From: Cornus controversa
Lineage: Eukaryota; Streptophyta; Magnoliopsida; Cornales; Cornaceae
Assembly (NCBI GenBank): GCA_026545225.1
Contig: CM048845.1
Coordinates: forward strand, 52,924,033 to 52,988,032
Length of the DNA stretch: 64,000 bases
Direction: 5' to 3'
Position 1 is the stretch's first letter. Every line of letters starts with the position of its first letter. The position numbers and the translations under genes are program-made. Under the pieces are notes generated by a model. That model was not told the DNA's origin. It ran no database searches and saw only the letters and a list, made by a program, of their open reading frames with translations. Positions 11,400 to 22,101 of the stretch are shown here, one piece after another.

Positions 11400-12245
11400 T
11401 CCTGTAAATGATTTGTCATTTTAACTGATCATTCAGACCTTAACTTGAATAAGTAATCGGTTATTTGAGACCTTAACTTGGTTTGGGTCAATGACCTCTT
11501 TTAATAAGCGATCAGTCATTTAAACATTAGCTTTAGTAAGTGATCGGTCGTTTAAGACCTTAGCTTGAGTAAGTGATCGGTCATTTAAGACCTTAGCTTG
11601 ATTTTGGGCCTATGGCCTCTTTTTGCAAGTGATCGGTCTTTTAGACCTTATCTTTAGTAAGTGATCGATGGTTTAAGACCTTAGCTTGAATTAACAATTG
11701 GTCATTCAGACCTTAGCTTAAGTAAGTGATTGGTCATTTAAGACCTTAGCTTGAATAAGCGATCGATTATTCAGACCTTCGCTTGAGTAAGTGATCGGTC
11801 GTTTAAGACCTTAGCTTAATTTTGGGCCTTTGGCCTCTTTTTGTAAGTGATCAGTTGTTCAGACCTTAGCTTTAGTAAGCGATCGGTCATTTAAGACCTT
11901 AGCTTGAATAAGCGATCAGTTGTTCAGACCTTAGCTTGAGTAAGCGATCGGTCGTCTAAGACCTTAGCTTGATTTTAGTCCTATCGCCTCTTTTTGTAAC
12001 TGATCAGTCGTTCAAACCTTAGCTTGAGTAAGCGATCGGTCGTTTAACACCTTAGCTTAATTTTGGTCCTATCGCCTCTTTTTGTAAGCGATCGGTCATT
12101 CAGACCTTAGCTTTAGAAAGTGGTCAGTCACTTAAGACCTTAGCTTTTAGTAAGTAATCAATCGTTTAAGACCTTAGCTTGAGTAAACGATCGGTCGTTT
12201 ATGACCTTAGCTTGGTTTGGGCCTATGACCTCTTTTTTTTTTGTA
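11400..12245. repeat. Minisatellite, ~33-bp unit, about 22 degenerate copies
   Basis: The unit is approximately GATCGGTCGTTTAAGACC followed by TTAGCTTGAGTAAGC. Two unit types alternate (TTTAAGACC and TTCAGACC), and some units carry an insert beginning TTTTGGGCCTATGGCC, giving a higher-order pattern. GGTC-N6-GACC inside the unit can pair as a hairpin. It lies between the minus-strand integrase remnant of T1 and its opposite-strand ORF, a place where Tat-group elements often carry tandem repeats. Confidence 0.85.
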
Positions 12246-12959
12246 AGAAGGTTGGTCATTGTTGTCAATGTAAGAAGAAGGAAAGAGCATGTTACAATAC
12301 ATTTCTTCTTCTGTGTTGTAGCATGTTCTTGTCATGACTTTAAGGCCACCTGTTTCCTTTTATATATGATGGAATACAAGGATTTTTGTCTAGTGTGGGA
12401 CTATGCCCATTTGTCTATACTTTTTTACAATAACCAACTAAAAATGACTTGCATTATGTCTGAGGCCTATTCTAAACAAGGTGTACTCCTTTCTTTTAGA
12501 AAAAGTAAGGTTGTATTGTTAAAGTTTAAACTATAAAATCTATTGTATCAAGCTTTAAACACATGATTTCTCTTAAGAAATTTGGGAGTCATATTTGCAG
12601 AATCTGTAATGGTTGCCTTGGTGGCTAAATACCTTTGGAATAAAGGCAAAAAAGATGGCAAAATAGTGCCGTTGTGCATATATTTTTGCACAGCTGCCAT
12701 GTCTTGCCATAACTGTGGAGTTTGAATTCACTCTTTATTTATTGTAGCGTATGAAATTTTTTCTTCGATGTGGGACCAAGTTCTTCCTATTTTTGACAGT
12801 AAAGTATTAAAAAATATGCTCTCTTTCTTTCTATTATAAGACTTTTCTATTTTTGGAAAAACTAAAAGATACATTGTCAAAAAATAATAATCTAATTCTA
12901 TTATACTTGAATTCAAACATAATACCTTTTTAAATGGGTTGTATTCTAAGGCTTGCAAA
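12246..12959. other. Unassigned stretch between the minisatellite and the T1 integrase
   Basis: It is AT-rich with scattered short ORFs on both strands and no recognisable domain. It is probably the T1 region between pol and the extra ORF. Confidence 0.3.
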
Positions 12960-13582
12960 TTGCTTCTGCGTTGCTAATTCTACAAAGCTCGTATACTCCC
13001 TTGCTGATCACTTCTGTGACCTCATATAGGCCTTCCCGTTTTGCTGCTAATTTTCCAACATTACGTTCCCTTGTATTGTTAGTGACTCTTCGTTGCACCT
13101 AGTCTCCAAGACTGAATGCTCAGTGTCTTACCTTCATATCATAATTATTCTTAATCATCCTCTGATGGGACACTTGCCTTATCTGAGCTGCCTCCCCCTT
13201 CTCTTCTAGGAGATCCAGATTTTGTTCAAGCAGTTGATCATTTGTCCCCTCCCTAGTACCTTTGTTCTGGTTATTAGGGTACATAGCTCGATTGGTATCA
13301 CTATTTCAAATCTATAGGTCAAGAAAAATGAACTCTCTCCTGTCGGATGCCTGGCTGTCGTTTGGTAAGCCTAGAGCACTTTAGGTAATTCGTTCAGCCA
13401 TCTGCCCTTCCGGACCTCTAATTTCTTTCGAATACATACAAAAATAGTCCGATTGGTTATTTCTACTTGGCCATTCCCCTATGGATACGATCGTGATGAT
13501 AATTTTTGGTTGATCCCATATTTTTTGAAGAATTTCTCGATCGGTCGATTGTCAAAGTTTGTGGCATTGTCCATGATAATGG
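12960..13582 (-). pseudogene. T1 Tat-like Ty3 integrase, core and C-terminal part
   Basis: On the minus strand, going down from 13582, one reads an integrase core with the second acidic residue (IMDNATNFDN), a GNGQVEITNRT block, LPKVL.AYQTTARHPTGESSFF, VIPIEL, and a C-terminal GD.VQRRVTNN...GKLAAKREGLYEV...GVYEL domain. This is the pattern of non-chromovirus Ty3 (Tat/Ogre-type) integrases. In-frame stops include TAG for the Gln expected in GNGQ context and TAG for Trp in the L.AY position. It is continuous with 15107-15815 once the solo LTR at 13583-15101 is removed: the join ...LPESI + IMDN... is in frame. Confidence 0.85.
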
Positions 13583-15101
13583 TGATAAGCGCCGAATGTT
13601 GTCATTTTGTTCGATGTGCAAAACACGATAAAATAATATTTAATAATGTTGTTGTTTTACAACTCGATAAAAGAAAATTTATAAATACCTACAAATACTC
13701 TACTAAAATTAGTAATGTGGTGAGTAGGGGTCGAACCCACAGAGACTGTGTTGATTTTGTTTTTAAATTACCAAGACTTTGTCTAATTTAATTCAAAGAG
13801 AATTTGTTTTTTTGTTTAAATTAAGGTGCTGTAATTAAATGACATAAAATAACAACATAAATAAATAATAGATACTAGAGAAAGAGCCCTAGGAATTGAC
13901 TTCACCACTAACCTTCTGATAATGATAAATTGTATTCACTTGGGACGTCTAGTCTATGCATTCGGAAAAGAATGGCTACAAGCCCACTTCAATTCAATCA
14001 AGATGATTCATTTAACATACAATCAAGCATAATTCGTCTTTGCTTAGCTATGTTATACATCTGACTACAGACTACAAAATAAATTAACTAATGATGAAAT
14101 AGTCCATCTTCGCTTAGTACGAACTATCATAATTTTATATTAAATGATCAGTTTAAACCATTGTATAACTTTTCTTATCAAAATCACAAAAATTTAAAAG
14201 AAACCAAACCCTAATCACTACAAACTTACGTTCATTCTACAAGAACAATAGTAATCATGCAACGAAATAATCCATTCAAATTAAAATCAATAGCACAGTT
14301 ATTGTTTATCTCTTGGTTATACAATCAATATATAAATTAAAATGTTCCCAAATTAAGATACAATTTAAAACAATGAAAGTAAGGTTAGAGTTACGTCACT
14401 TCCCCAAAATAGTGTTTAGCTGCACATGATCGGAGGTGTAGGCTTGGACTATGATGAAATCGCTATATTTTTGCATTTGTTTCCCCCGTAATCGTCAGGA
14501 ATCACCTCTGTATATCTCTCCCTCCTCCAGAATACCCTAAAATTCACTCTTTCTCCCCTTTTTAATCATGATACAGGCATGGAGGGGCATCTATCACCCC
14601 AAAGGCGCATCTGCGCCCCTGGGGTGCATCTGTGCAAATATGGCAAAAAGGTGTTGTAAACATTCGTTTTAGGAAAATTTTGTGACATATGAAAAGTTTC
14701 GGAATTGAATTTCTGTCAACCTTAATGGAGTTTGGGCTATTTTGACTATTGAATATGGAGTTATGACCAGAATACCAAAATGGGTTCAAAATTTTCTAGG
14801 CCTGAATTGACCCAGTCTACATGTGAATAGGCCCATGCTCATTTTCTTCATTTAAACTCATTTTTGGCCCACTTCTTCTGTCCATTTAACTTGGATCTTC
14901 AATATAAAATTGTCCAATGGATCTTCGATGTATCTTCTCTCTTATTGAAGCGCAAAATCATCTTAATTGATTGAATTCGTGGGGAGATTCCTGAAATCAA
15001 CAAAAGTAAGAAAATAACATAAAAATACCAAAGTAATCACAATTAAAGAATTAACATATGCAATTAAAGAGGCTTAAATGTGCAACATCTCGTACTTATC
15101 A
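13583..15101 (-). repeat. Athila-related solo LTR with an extra inverted terminus, inside T1 integrase
   Basis: It is flanked by perfect AATGG duplications (13578-13582 and 15102-15106). In minus orientation it starts TGATAAGTACGAGATGTTGC at 15101 and has its expected LTR end ...GCACATCGAACA near 13608. Between that end and the duplication lie 25 further bases (13583-13607) that read, on the + strand, as a second copy of the LTR start (TGATAAGCGCCGAATGTTG). The related copy at 53217-54625 lacks these 25 bases. The GGGGTCGAACCCACAGAGAC motif at 13727-13746 is shared with that copy. Confidence 0.85.
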
Positions 15102-15106
15102 AATGG

Positions 15107-15815
15107 ATTCTGGTAAACTAAATTGACAAATGATATTGCTCTAGATAAACCTCTTTACTTGCACGTGGTTTATCGTTGCATAAGCTTTCGCTTCAACCTA
15201 TTTTGTGAAGTAATCTATGGATAGCAAGACATACTTTTTGCTCTTAGCAACCTTAGGGAGTGGCCTACTGAGTCCATTCCTTATTTTACGAACGACCAAG
15301 GACTGGTGATGGTGGTCAGATCTTTTGGAGTTGATAGGGTATTTTTGCATGTCGCTGGCATTTATCACATTCTCTTGTGTGCTCTTCGGCATCTCACGCC
15401 ATGTATGGCCAGAAGTATCCCTCGGTAAAATGACCTTATAGGCCAGCAATCGTCCTCCCGAATGATTTCCACACACGCCTTGTGAATCCTGGAAAGAATT
15501 TATTTTGCTTTTGCAGTTGCCACACATCACAGGTACGGTCCTGAGAATGATTTCCTGTACAAATGTCCGCTGATCATAGAATATCTCGAAGAATTAATTC
15601 TAATTTTTCTTGATCCTTCTTTTGAATCTAGTATAATCCCATTGATGAGATAAGCCTTGATGGGATCCATCTAGCTAGGTTGGTTTTATATGACTAGCAC
15701 CTCTTTTTAAACAAGGATGCTAGGTATTTGCAAAGAGTTGATCGGCGCTATTCTAATTAGGTCTGGCTGAGCTGCCAAGGCTGAACACACTAGCCTATTG
15801 GCTTCTAGGTTCATA
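15107..15815 (-). pseudogene. T1 Tat-like Ty3 RNase H end, zinc-binding domain and integrase start
   Basis: On the minus strand from 15815: the end of the RNase H/linker (NLEANRLVCSALA), a WMDPI-type linker block (MDPIKAYLINGI, RYSMISGHLYRKSF), the integrase zinc region (GVCGNHSGGRLLAYK), and the catalytic-domain start LLSIDYFTK.VEAKAYATI. These are hallmarks of the Tat/Ogre branch. It is cut off at 15815 by E2, so RT, protease and gag of T1 are not in the window. Several stops are present. Confidence 0.85.
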
Positions 15816-17948
15816 TGTAATACCCCAAAATTTTGACGTCATTTATTTTAATTTAAAATCTTTATTTATTTTATTATTTCATGTGAATTGCTTTGTCCTT
15901 ATACATTTTTATTATTTCATGTGAATTGTTTTGTCTTTATAAATTTTTATTAGTTCATGTGAATTGCTTTGTTGATTGTGTATTGTTTGATTTCATTTTG
16001 TTGAGTGTTTTAAATTGCTAGAGAGTTTTTATTATTTAATTCGGGTTGGACCAGATCTTTGGATTGCCTTTATTTTTAACTTTGGATTGGGCTAGGGAGG
16101 TATCTGGGCTGGTATGGTTGGGATAGGGTTTATGGTTATAATATTTTAATTCTGTTATATTTTTGGAGTTTATTTATTTTCTAGGAAAAAAAAATAATAA
16201 AACAAAAGAAAATAGGAGACTAAGGTTTCTACTATTTGCTTTATGCACAGAAATTAAGAGTATAGACGCAAGAGAGAATGGAGAGAAGGAGCAAATCGTA
16301 GGGACGAGTATTGGTCGACAATAAGGCAAGTTTGAACTCTTCTCTTCCCCTCTAAATCTGTAGACATATATATTATATGTATATACATGTTGCTGGATTA
16401 TATATATAATATATATATTATTTGTATAGGCATGTTGTTGGAAATTTTTGTTATGCATTTAATTATGAAATTAAATGATTTTGCATGAAAAAATAATTTC
16501 GTGAATTAAATATGAAGATTCTGGTGTTTTGGTACTGCTTTAGGGTATTTTTGCATATGTATATGCATATGTATATGTATGAACATGAAATTTGGGTTTA
16601 CTGGTTTCATCATTTTTAAGGGTTTTTGTTCTGATCAATTGGTAGATCTTGCTTCCTAGAACAATCCTTGAAAGTTTGGTTGCGAACCATTAGGTAGATT
16701 GACGAGAAATTGAGTTTTGAAATTTTAGATTTTCAAAACTTGAAATTTGGCATTTTTGATTTTGGCTGCGATAGAGGGTGATTTTGGTACCAATGCGTAA
16801 CTTAGATTGATACGAATTCAATGGTATATTCATAAGCGCGATCCGGTGCCCAGAAGTGGCCAAAAATGATCGGAAAGTCTCGGCTCCATTGTTAACCATG
16901 AGTTGCAGAAGAAGGAATGAAGAAGAAGAGAAAAAAAAACAAAAGGGGGCCATGCGCCCCGCTGGCGCGTGGGGGTGTGTGCGCCACCGATCGGGGACTG
17001 GAAATGGTCATTTGGTTCCCACTCGTCGAGCCCACCCACTGGGCCCACTTGGGCCCAGTCCCAAATATTTTAATATTTGATTTTCAAATTGATTTTAATT
17101 TAGAAAAAGGGAAAAAATAATTTTTAAAATTGTTTTTAAATTCTAGAAAATTATAAAAAACTTTGGATAATCTTTTAGGGATAAAATACACTTGGGTTTT
17201 AAATTTCAAGTGGAAATAAGCTTCACTCATGGTTAAATTGATTTTAAAAGTATGTTTCAAAATTGGGTTTTCATCTTCTTTTATTTAGCAAATATTTTAA
17301 AATTCTAGGAAATTTTGGTAATCTTTTGGGGATAGAATGATCTTGGGTTTAAAATCTCAAGTCAAAATGATGTTCCCTTGTGGTTAAAGTAGCATAAAAG
17401 GTGTCTTAAAACTAGATTTTTAATTCCTTTAATTTTGGAAAAATTTTAAAATTTTTAGAAAATTCTAAAAACATTTAGGTAACTTTTTAGGGACAGAATA
17501 CACTTAGGTTTTAAATTTCAGGTGGAAATGAGTTTCCCTTGTAATTTTATCAATTTTAAAATTATGCCTCCAAACTATGTTTTATTTTCTTTTACTAGAA
17601 AAATATTTTTAAAATTCCTGATAATTCCAGAAATTTCCAAAATAACCAAATAAGATTTTTAGGAATAGAATAGGCCCGAAAACCTGAATTAGAGTTAGGT
17701 TTAGACTCCCTCCAAGATTTAAGTTCATTGGAGGATTGGTTATGTGTTTGCTCATAAAATTGGTGGATGTATTATTTTTGCTCCTTAACTATTTTCTCTT
17801 TGAAATTATAATTGTTCATGATATACTTGGTTTTAATTTATTTGTGATCGAGTTATTTTATTGTGAAGATTGAATAGCCAATAATTTAAATTCTTATGTT
17901 TTGTGCAATTTAAATCGTTATGCACCTTCTTTTATTTCATATAGTAAG
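15816..17948 (+). repeat. E2 5' LTR, first segment
   Basis: It begins TGTAATACCCC and is followed by AT-rich sequence, a GC-richer block near 16940-17050 (GCCCACCCACTGGGCCCA) and three to four ~150-bp tandem units (17120-17640; landmarks ATCTTTTAGGGATA, TTTTAAATTTCAAGTGG). It ends with target duplication GTAAG (17944-17948), where Copia-I inserted, and continues at 36715. The 3' LTR at 43786-46033 matches from LTR position ~545 onward. Confidence 0.85.
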
Positions 17949-19091
17949 TGTGAGTTACGCAGTGCGGAAGCAGTTTAGTTAATTTAGAGTGAGATGCTAA
18001 TCCTTAGACCTAGAGGGGGGGTGAATAGGTCATCTTGCCCAATTTTTATGATTGATTAATTACCCACAATTATTATCAATTAAACATCCAAACCAATCAC
18101 AAAATAAATAAAGCAAGTAAGGAAAAGTTAGAGATGACACCAGAAATTTTACGTGGAAACCCAAGATGGGAAAAACCACGGGGGTGAGGCAGAAACCCCA
18201 GAGAAATCAATCCACTATCTCAAAGCAAAGTACATCAGACTCTGTCCCAGACTCACACCCCTCTTTACTCTGTCAAGGATCTGATGCGGAACACCTTAGG
18301 CTTATGATTGCGACAACATGTCCAACTGCTGCAAACTTCCGGCTAACGTCATAATCCTTACAGAAAGTTAGCTGAAAGAACAACAATACTCAGCAAGTAT
18401 TTTGTTCCCTTCGTAGTGATCATTTCTCTTCCTCTTCAGATAAAATCTTGTAGTTTGAAGGAACCACCTCTGCTGCTCTTGATCAACTGTGTAGACTGAT
18501 GATGTCTTGAAGCTTCCGTTGATCAGATAAAGAAGAACATCACAACTTAAACACTCCGTGTGTGTGTGCTTTCAAAAATAAAATCAATAAATATTTTCTC
18601 TCATAAATTCCTCTTTTAGCTCTCAAAAATATATTCCTGGTTCTGAATATTAAATCATTGAGTTCCTCATCTCTCTCCTTTTGATTGAAGCATAAAGAGG
18701 TATTTATAAGGTTTAGAATCCTTAGTCTACTTGGAAAACAAGTTTAAAACACCTAAGGAAAGTTTTAGAGAAGTTTTGGTTGACTAGGAAATCAATTCGG
18801 ATCAAAAAGGAAATTTTCGCACATGTTAGCTAAGTCGAACCGGTCCTAAAAATTGGGGACCGGTGGGACTTTTGCAGACACTTGGAAATTTCCAAGTCTT
18901 GAGCCCACCAAACTTCAAAACATAGTGTCCTCACTCACATACCTGTTCTAAGTGATGTCCTCATCAAATCCACGGTATCGAGACACTTTCCGTTCGGCTC
19001 CGAAGATCGAGACACAAGATCAAACAAAAATTACAACTCGATCAACAAGTTTTGACACTGAAATTTGCCAATTACAATTATATATCTCACA
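17949..19091 (-). repeat. Copia-I 3' LTR
   Basis: The LTR is 1143 bp, TG...CA ended, and nearly identical to 35569-36709. A TATA-like TATAAATA (minus, 18701-18708) lies in a matching place in both copies. Confidence 0.92.
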
Positions 19092-20421
19092 ATCTCCCCC
19101 TTTGGCAATTTCGTAACAAAACCAACCTAGACAATATGTAATCTACCCCGCAACAGAAAAGATAAATTACAATGTTGCCAAAAATAAAAAATACAACTGA
19201 GCCAAACTGAGCATTCACTTTGATCTTGAGCTCGTGGCAAATATGAAGAACACATATTTTCAGCAAATATGATGAACTACGATAATCTGCAAAACAACAC
19301 TTAAAGATACCTTCGTGAAAGCTTCATAAAGATAAATAAGCATAACCATAAGCAAGAATAAAACAAAACATGTAATGCCAATGCTATGTAATGCTTTCTC
19401 TCAAACAATTTATCTCCCCCTTAATGATAAATGACTAGACAACTCTCCCCCTGAAAGTTACAAAGTCTCGCCAATAAACTTCCCAAATCTCTCCCCCTTT
19501 TTGTCACAAATTAACAAGGGACTCAAAAGAAATAAAAAAATAATAAGGAGGAAGCAAGCAAGCATATAGAACTTGTATATGTAAACAATAGAAAATATTG
19601 ACTCCACAAGACTATATGAACACAACAAACTAAAACCAAAGCTTAATTAATTAGTTTCACACACTTAGTAAGTGTAGTAAAATCACCATAAATTTCCATA
19701 AGCCAAAATATTTCTTTTGCCAATTGTTCAGATTTCCAGACAATATTTCAATGACATTACACTCACTCAGAAATCAAACAATCAACATGTGCACAGACTT
19801 TCAATTTTTCTTTTATTGTTCCTCGCACATACATATTCGATGGCTTTCACTCTTACTGGTAGCCAGCTATTTCCTCAAAACAACTCTTTTCAAAAGATAT
19901 CTTATTGAAGATTTATGTTGTAGTGGTAGCTTCAAACAAATCCCGAAGGTAGCCTTTTCCATAAGAATATGCTCAAGAGCAATTTTTCATTTTTTTTTTG
20001 TTTATTCTTTTCTTTTCCAGCTGTTGATATATATATTTTTTTCACTCATCACTCTTTTTGGTCTTTAGCATAATATTGAAAATTCAATTCCCAAGATAAT
20101 GCTCTATCACATCAACACTATCTTTGACCAAAACAATGACATAAAAATAATCCAGTAAATGTACACATCATGATTCATCTACTAAACGAAATAAGTAAGC
20201 GAAACTAAAATTTCAACTCTTAGTCATAGTATGTTATACACATGTAATCTATGTGTCACTAATTTTTTTGTGTTCCAACATACTCATTCTAACATGGTTT
20301 GCTTAACTTTAAAAAAAATAAAAATAAAAAAAAAACCGAAAGATACAAGGTTCAATGCATAATCTAGACTCATAAGATGAATATGAAGTTTCCTTTCTAG
20401 ATTATGTCAATGCTATGCAAT
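19092..20421 (-). other. Copia-I 3' non-coding region with repeated polypurine tracts
   Basis: On the minus strand the tract AAAGGGGGAGAT abuts the 3' LTR (19092-19105). Further CTCCCCCTT or CTCCCCCTG blocks (+ strand) lie at about 19421, 19445 and 19491. Repeated polypurine tracts before the 3' LTR are a described Sirevirus trait. No ORF of this family is visible here, unlike Copia-II, where the equivalent interval carries an extra ORF (48986-50063). The landmark near 19866-19960 (CTATTTCCTCAAAACAAC, GTGGTAGCTTC) is shared with Copia-II at 51066-51160. Confidence 0.75.
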
Positions 20422-22101
20422 CTAATCAAGACAACAAATGCCTATAGATTTCCTAAGGCGATGAAACCTAGAAGCATCTAAAGGATTTGTGAGAATGTCA
20501 GACAAATTATTATCAGTATGCACTTTCTCCAAAGAGACGACATTTTGTTCAACTAGTTTCCTAATAAAATGATGTCGAATGTCAATGTGTTTTGTCCTAG
20601 AATGCAAAACTGGATTCTTTGAGATATTAATTGTACTATTGTTATCACAAAAGATAAACATTGTACCTTGTTCAATTTCATAATCTAGTAGCATCTGCTT
20701 CATCCAAAGTAGTTGTGTGCAACAACTTCCAGCAGCAATATATTCAGCTTCACATGATGATAAGGAAACATAATTTTGTTTCTTGTTGTACCATGAAACA
20801 AGATTAGTACCAACATAGAAACAACCACCTGAAGTACTTTTCCTATCATCCTTGTTACCAGCCCAATCAGCATCAGTGTAACCTGCAATCTCAGAGTTAG
20901 ACTCTATAGAAAAACGCAATCCATAATTCAAAGAGCTACTGACATATCGAATAATGCGTTTGACTGCAATGAGATGTTGTTCTCTAGGATCAGCTTGATA
21001 CCTAGCACATACTCTTACACTAAATGCAATGTCAAGCCTACTTGCTGTCAAATACAACAGGCTGCTAATCATACTCCTATATAATGGAGGATCAACTCTC
21101 TTAGAATCAGAGTTCTTTTCCAACTTGGAAGAAGTACTCATAGGAGTTTGCACATGTTTGGAACCTTCCAAACCAAATTTCTTGACTAACTCCTTTGCAA
21201 ACTTAGTTTGAGATATAAAAATCCCATCATCAAATTGCTTCACCTGGAGTCCAAGAAAAAATGTTAGTTCACCAACCATGCTCATCTCAAAAGTATTACC
21301 CATATCTTTAGCAAATTCATGAACGGTTATCAGAAGTAGAACCAAAAATAATATCATCCACATAGATTTGAGCAACAAGCAAATTTTTTCCTTTCCTGAT
21401 TATGAACAAAGTTTTATGACCTCCCTCTCTCCTAAAGCCCTTATGCAACAAATAAGAAGTCAATTTTTCATACCATGCTCTAGGAGCTTGTTTTAAACCA
21501 TAAAGAGCCTTTTTCAAATGAAAAACATGATCAGAATTATGTGGATTAACAAAACCTTTAGGTTGAGCTACATACACTTTTTCTTGCAAAATACCATTTA
21601 GAAAAGCACTTTTAACATCCATTTGAAATAATTTAAATTTAAAGTGACATGCAAGAGCAAGAAGAAGACGAATAGACTCAAGTCTAGCAACTGGTGCAAA
21701 AGTTTCATCAAAATCAATTCCTTCAACTTGAGTGTATCCTTGTGCAACTAACTTGGCTTTATTTCTCATTACAAGCCCATTCTCATCAAGTTTGTTTTTA
21801 AAAATCCATTTAGTTCTTATGATATTTATATCCTTAGGTTGAGGCACAAACTCCCAAACATCATTTTTCACAAATTGATTCAACTCTTCTTGCATTACTA
21901 TAAGCCAATCAGAACTTTGAAGAGCTTCATCAACATTTTTAGGTTCAAATTGAGCCATATGACATGAGTGTCCTATGTTATCCCAGACTCTACTCCTAGT
22001 ATTTCTCTCCTCCCATGGCCCTATCACATTAGTCAATGGATGACTACTTCGAACCCTAGAACTGCCAGACATTGGGACTTCCTCATGTGGTGTAGGATTT
22101 T
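20422..22101 (-). pseudogene. pol: Copia-I pol, RT and RNase H part
   Basis: On the minus strand from 22101: linker, then RT with [48 protein letters not shown] and the catalytic [11 protein letters not shown] at about 21360. RNase H has YTDADWAGNKDDRKSTSG, SSCEAEY, FCDNNSTI and TKHIDIRHHFI, ending GICCLD and stop at 20422. One frameshift near 21320-21335, just after the YVDD motif, separates the two open segments; otherwise it is remarkably intact. Its 5' continuation is at 33235, beyond Athila-I, and the frame rejoins exactly across the ATTTT duplication. Confidence 0.92.

Noticed and set aside
11400..12245. CRISPR-like repeat-spacer array
   Set aside because: Units are contiguous and degenerate with no unique spacers, in plant DNA; it is a minisatellite.
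12201..12536. 111-residue + strand ORF after the minisatellite
   Set aside because: It begins inside the repeat array, shows no domain and has no coding-like composition.
13725..13750. tRNA-like T-arm (GGGGTCGAACCCAC) as a tRNA gene
   Set aside because: No acceptor, D or anticodon arms fit around it, and the same block recurs at a fixed place in LTRs.
16830..17120. Overlapping ORFs in the GC-richer block of the E2 5' LTR, with look-alikes at 44296-44550 and 7608-7955
   Set aside because: They lie inside LTRs, differ in length and frame between copies, and follow the low-complexity GAAGAAGAAGAG tract. Similarity is explained by LTR homology.
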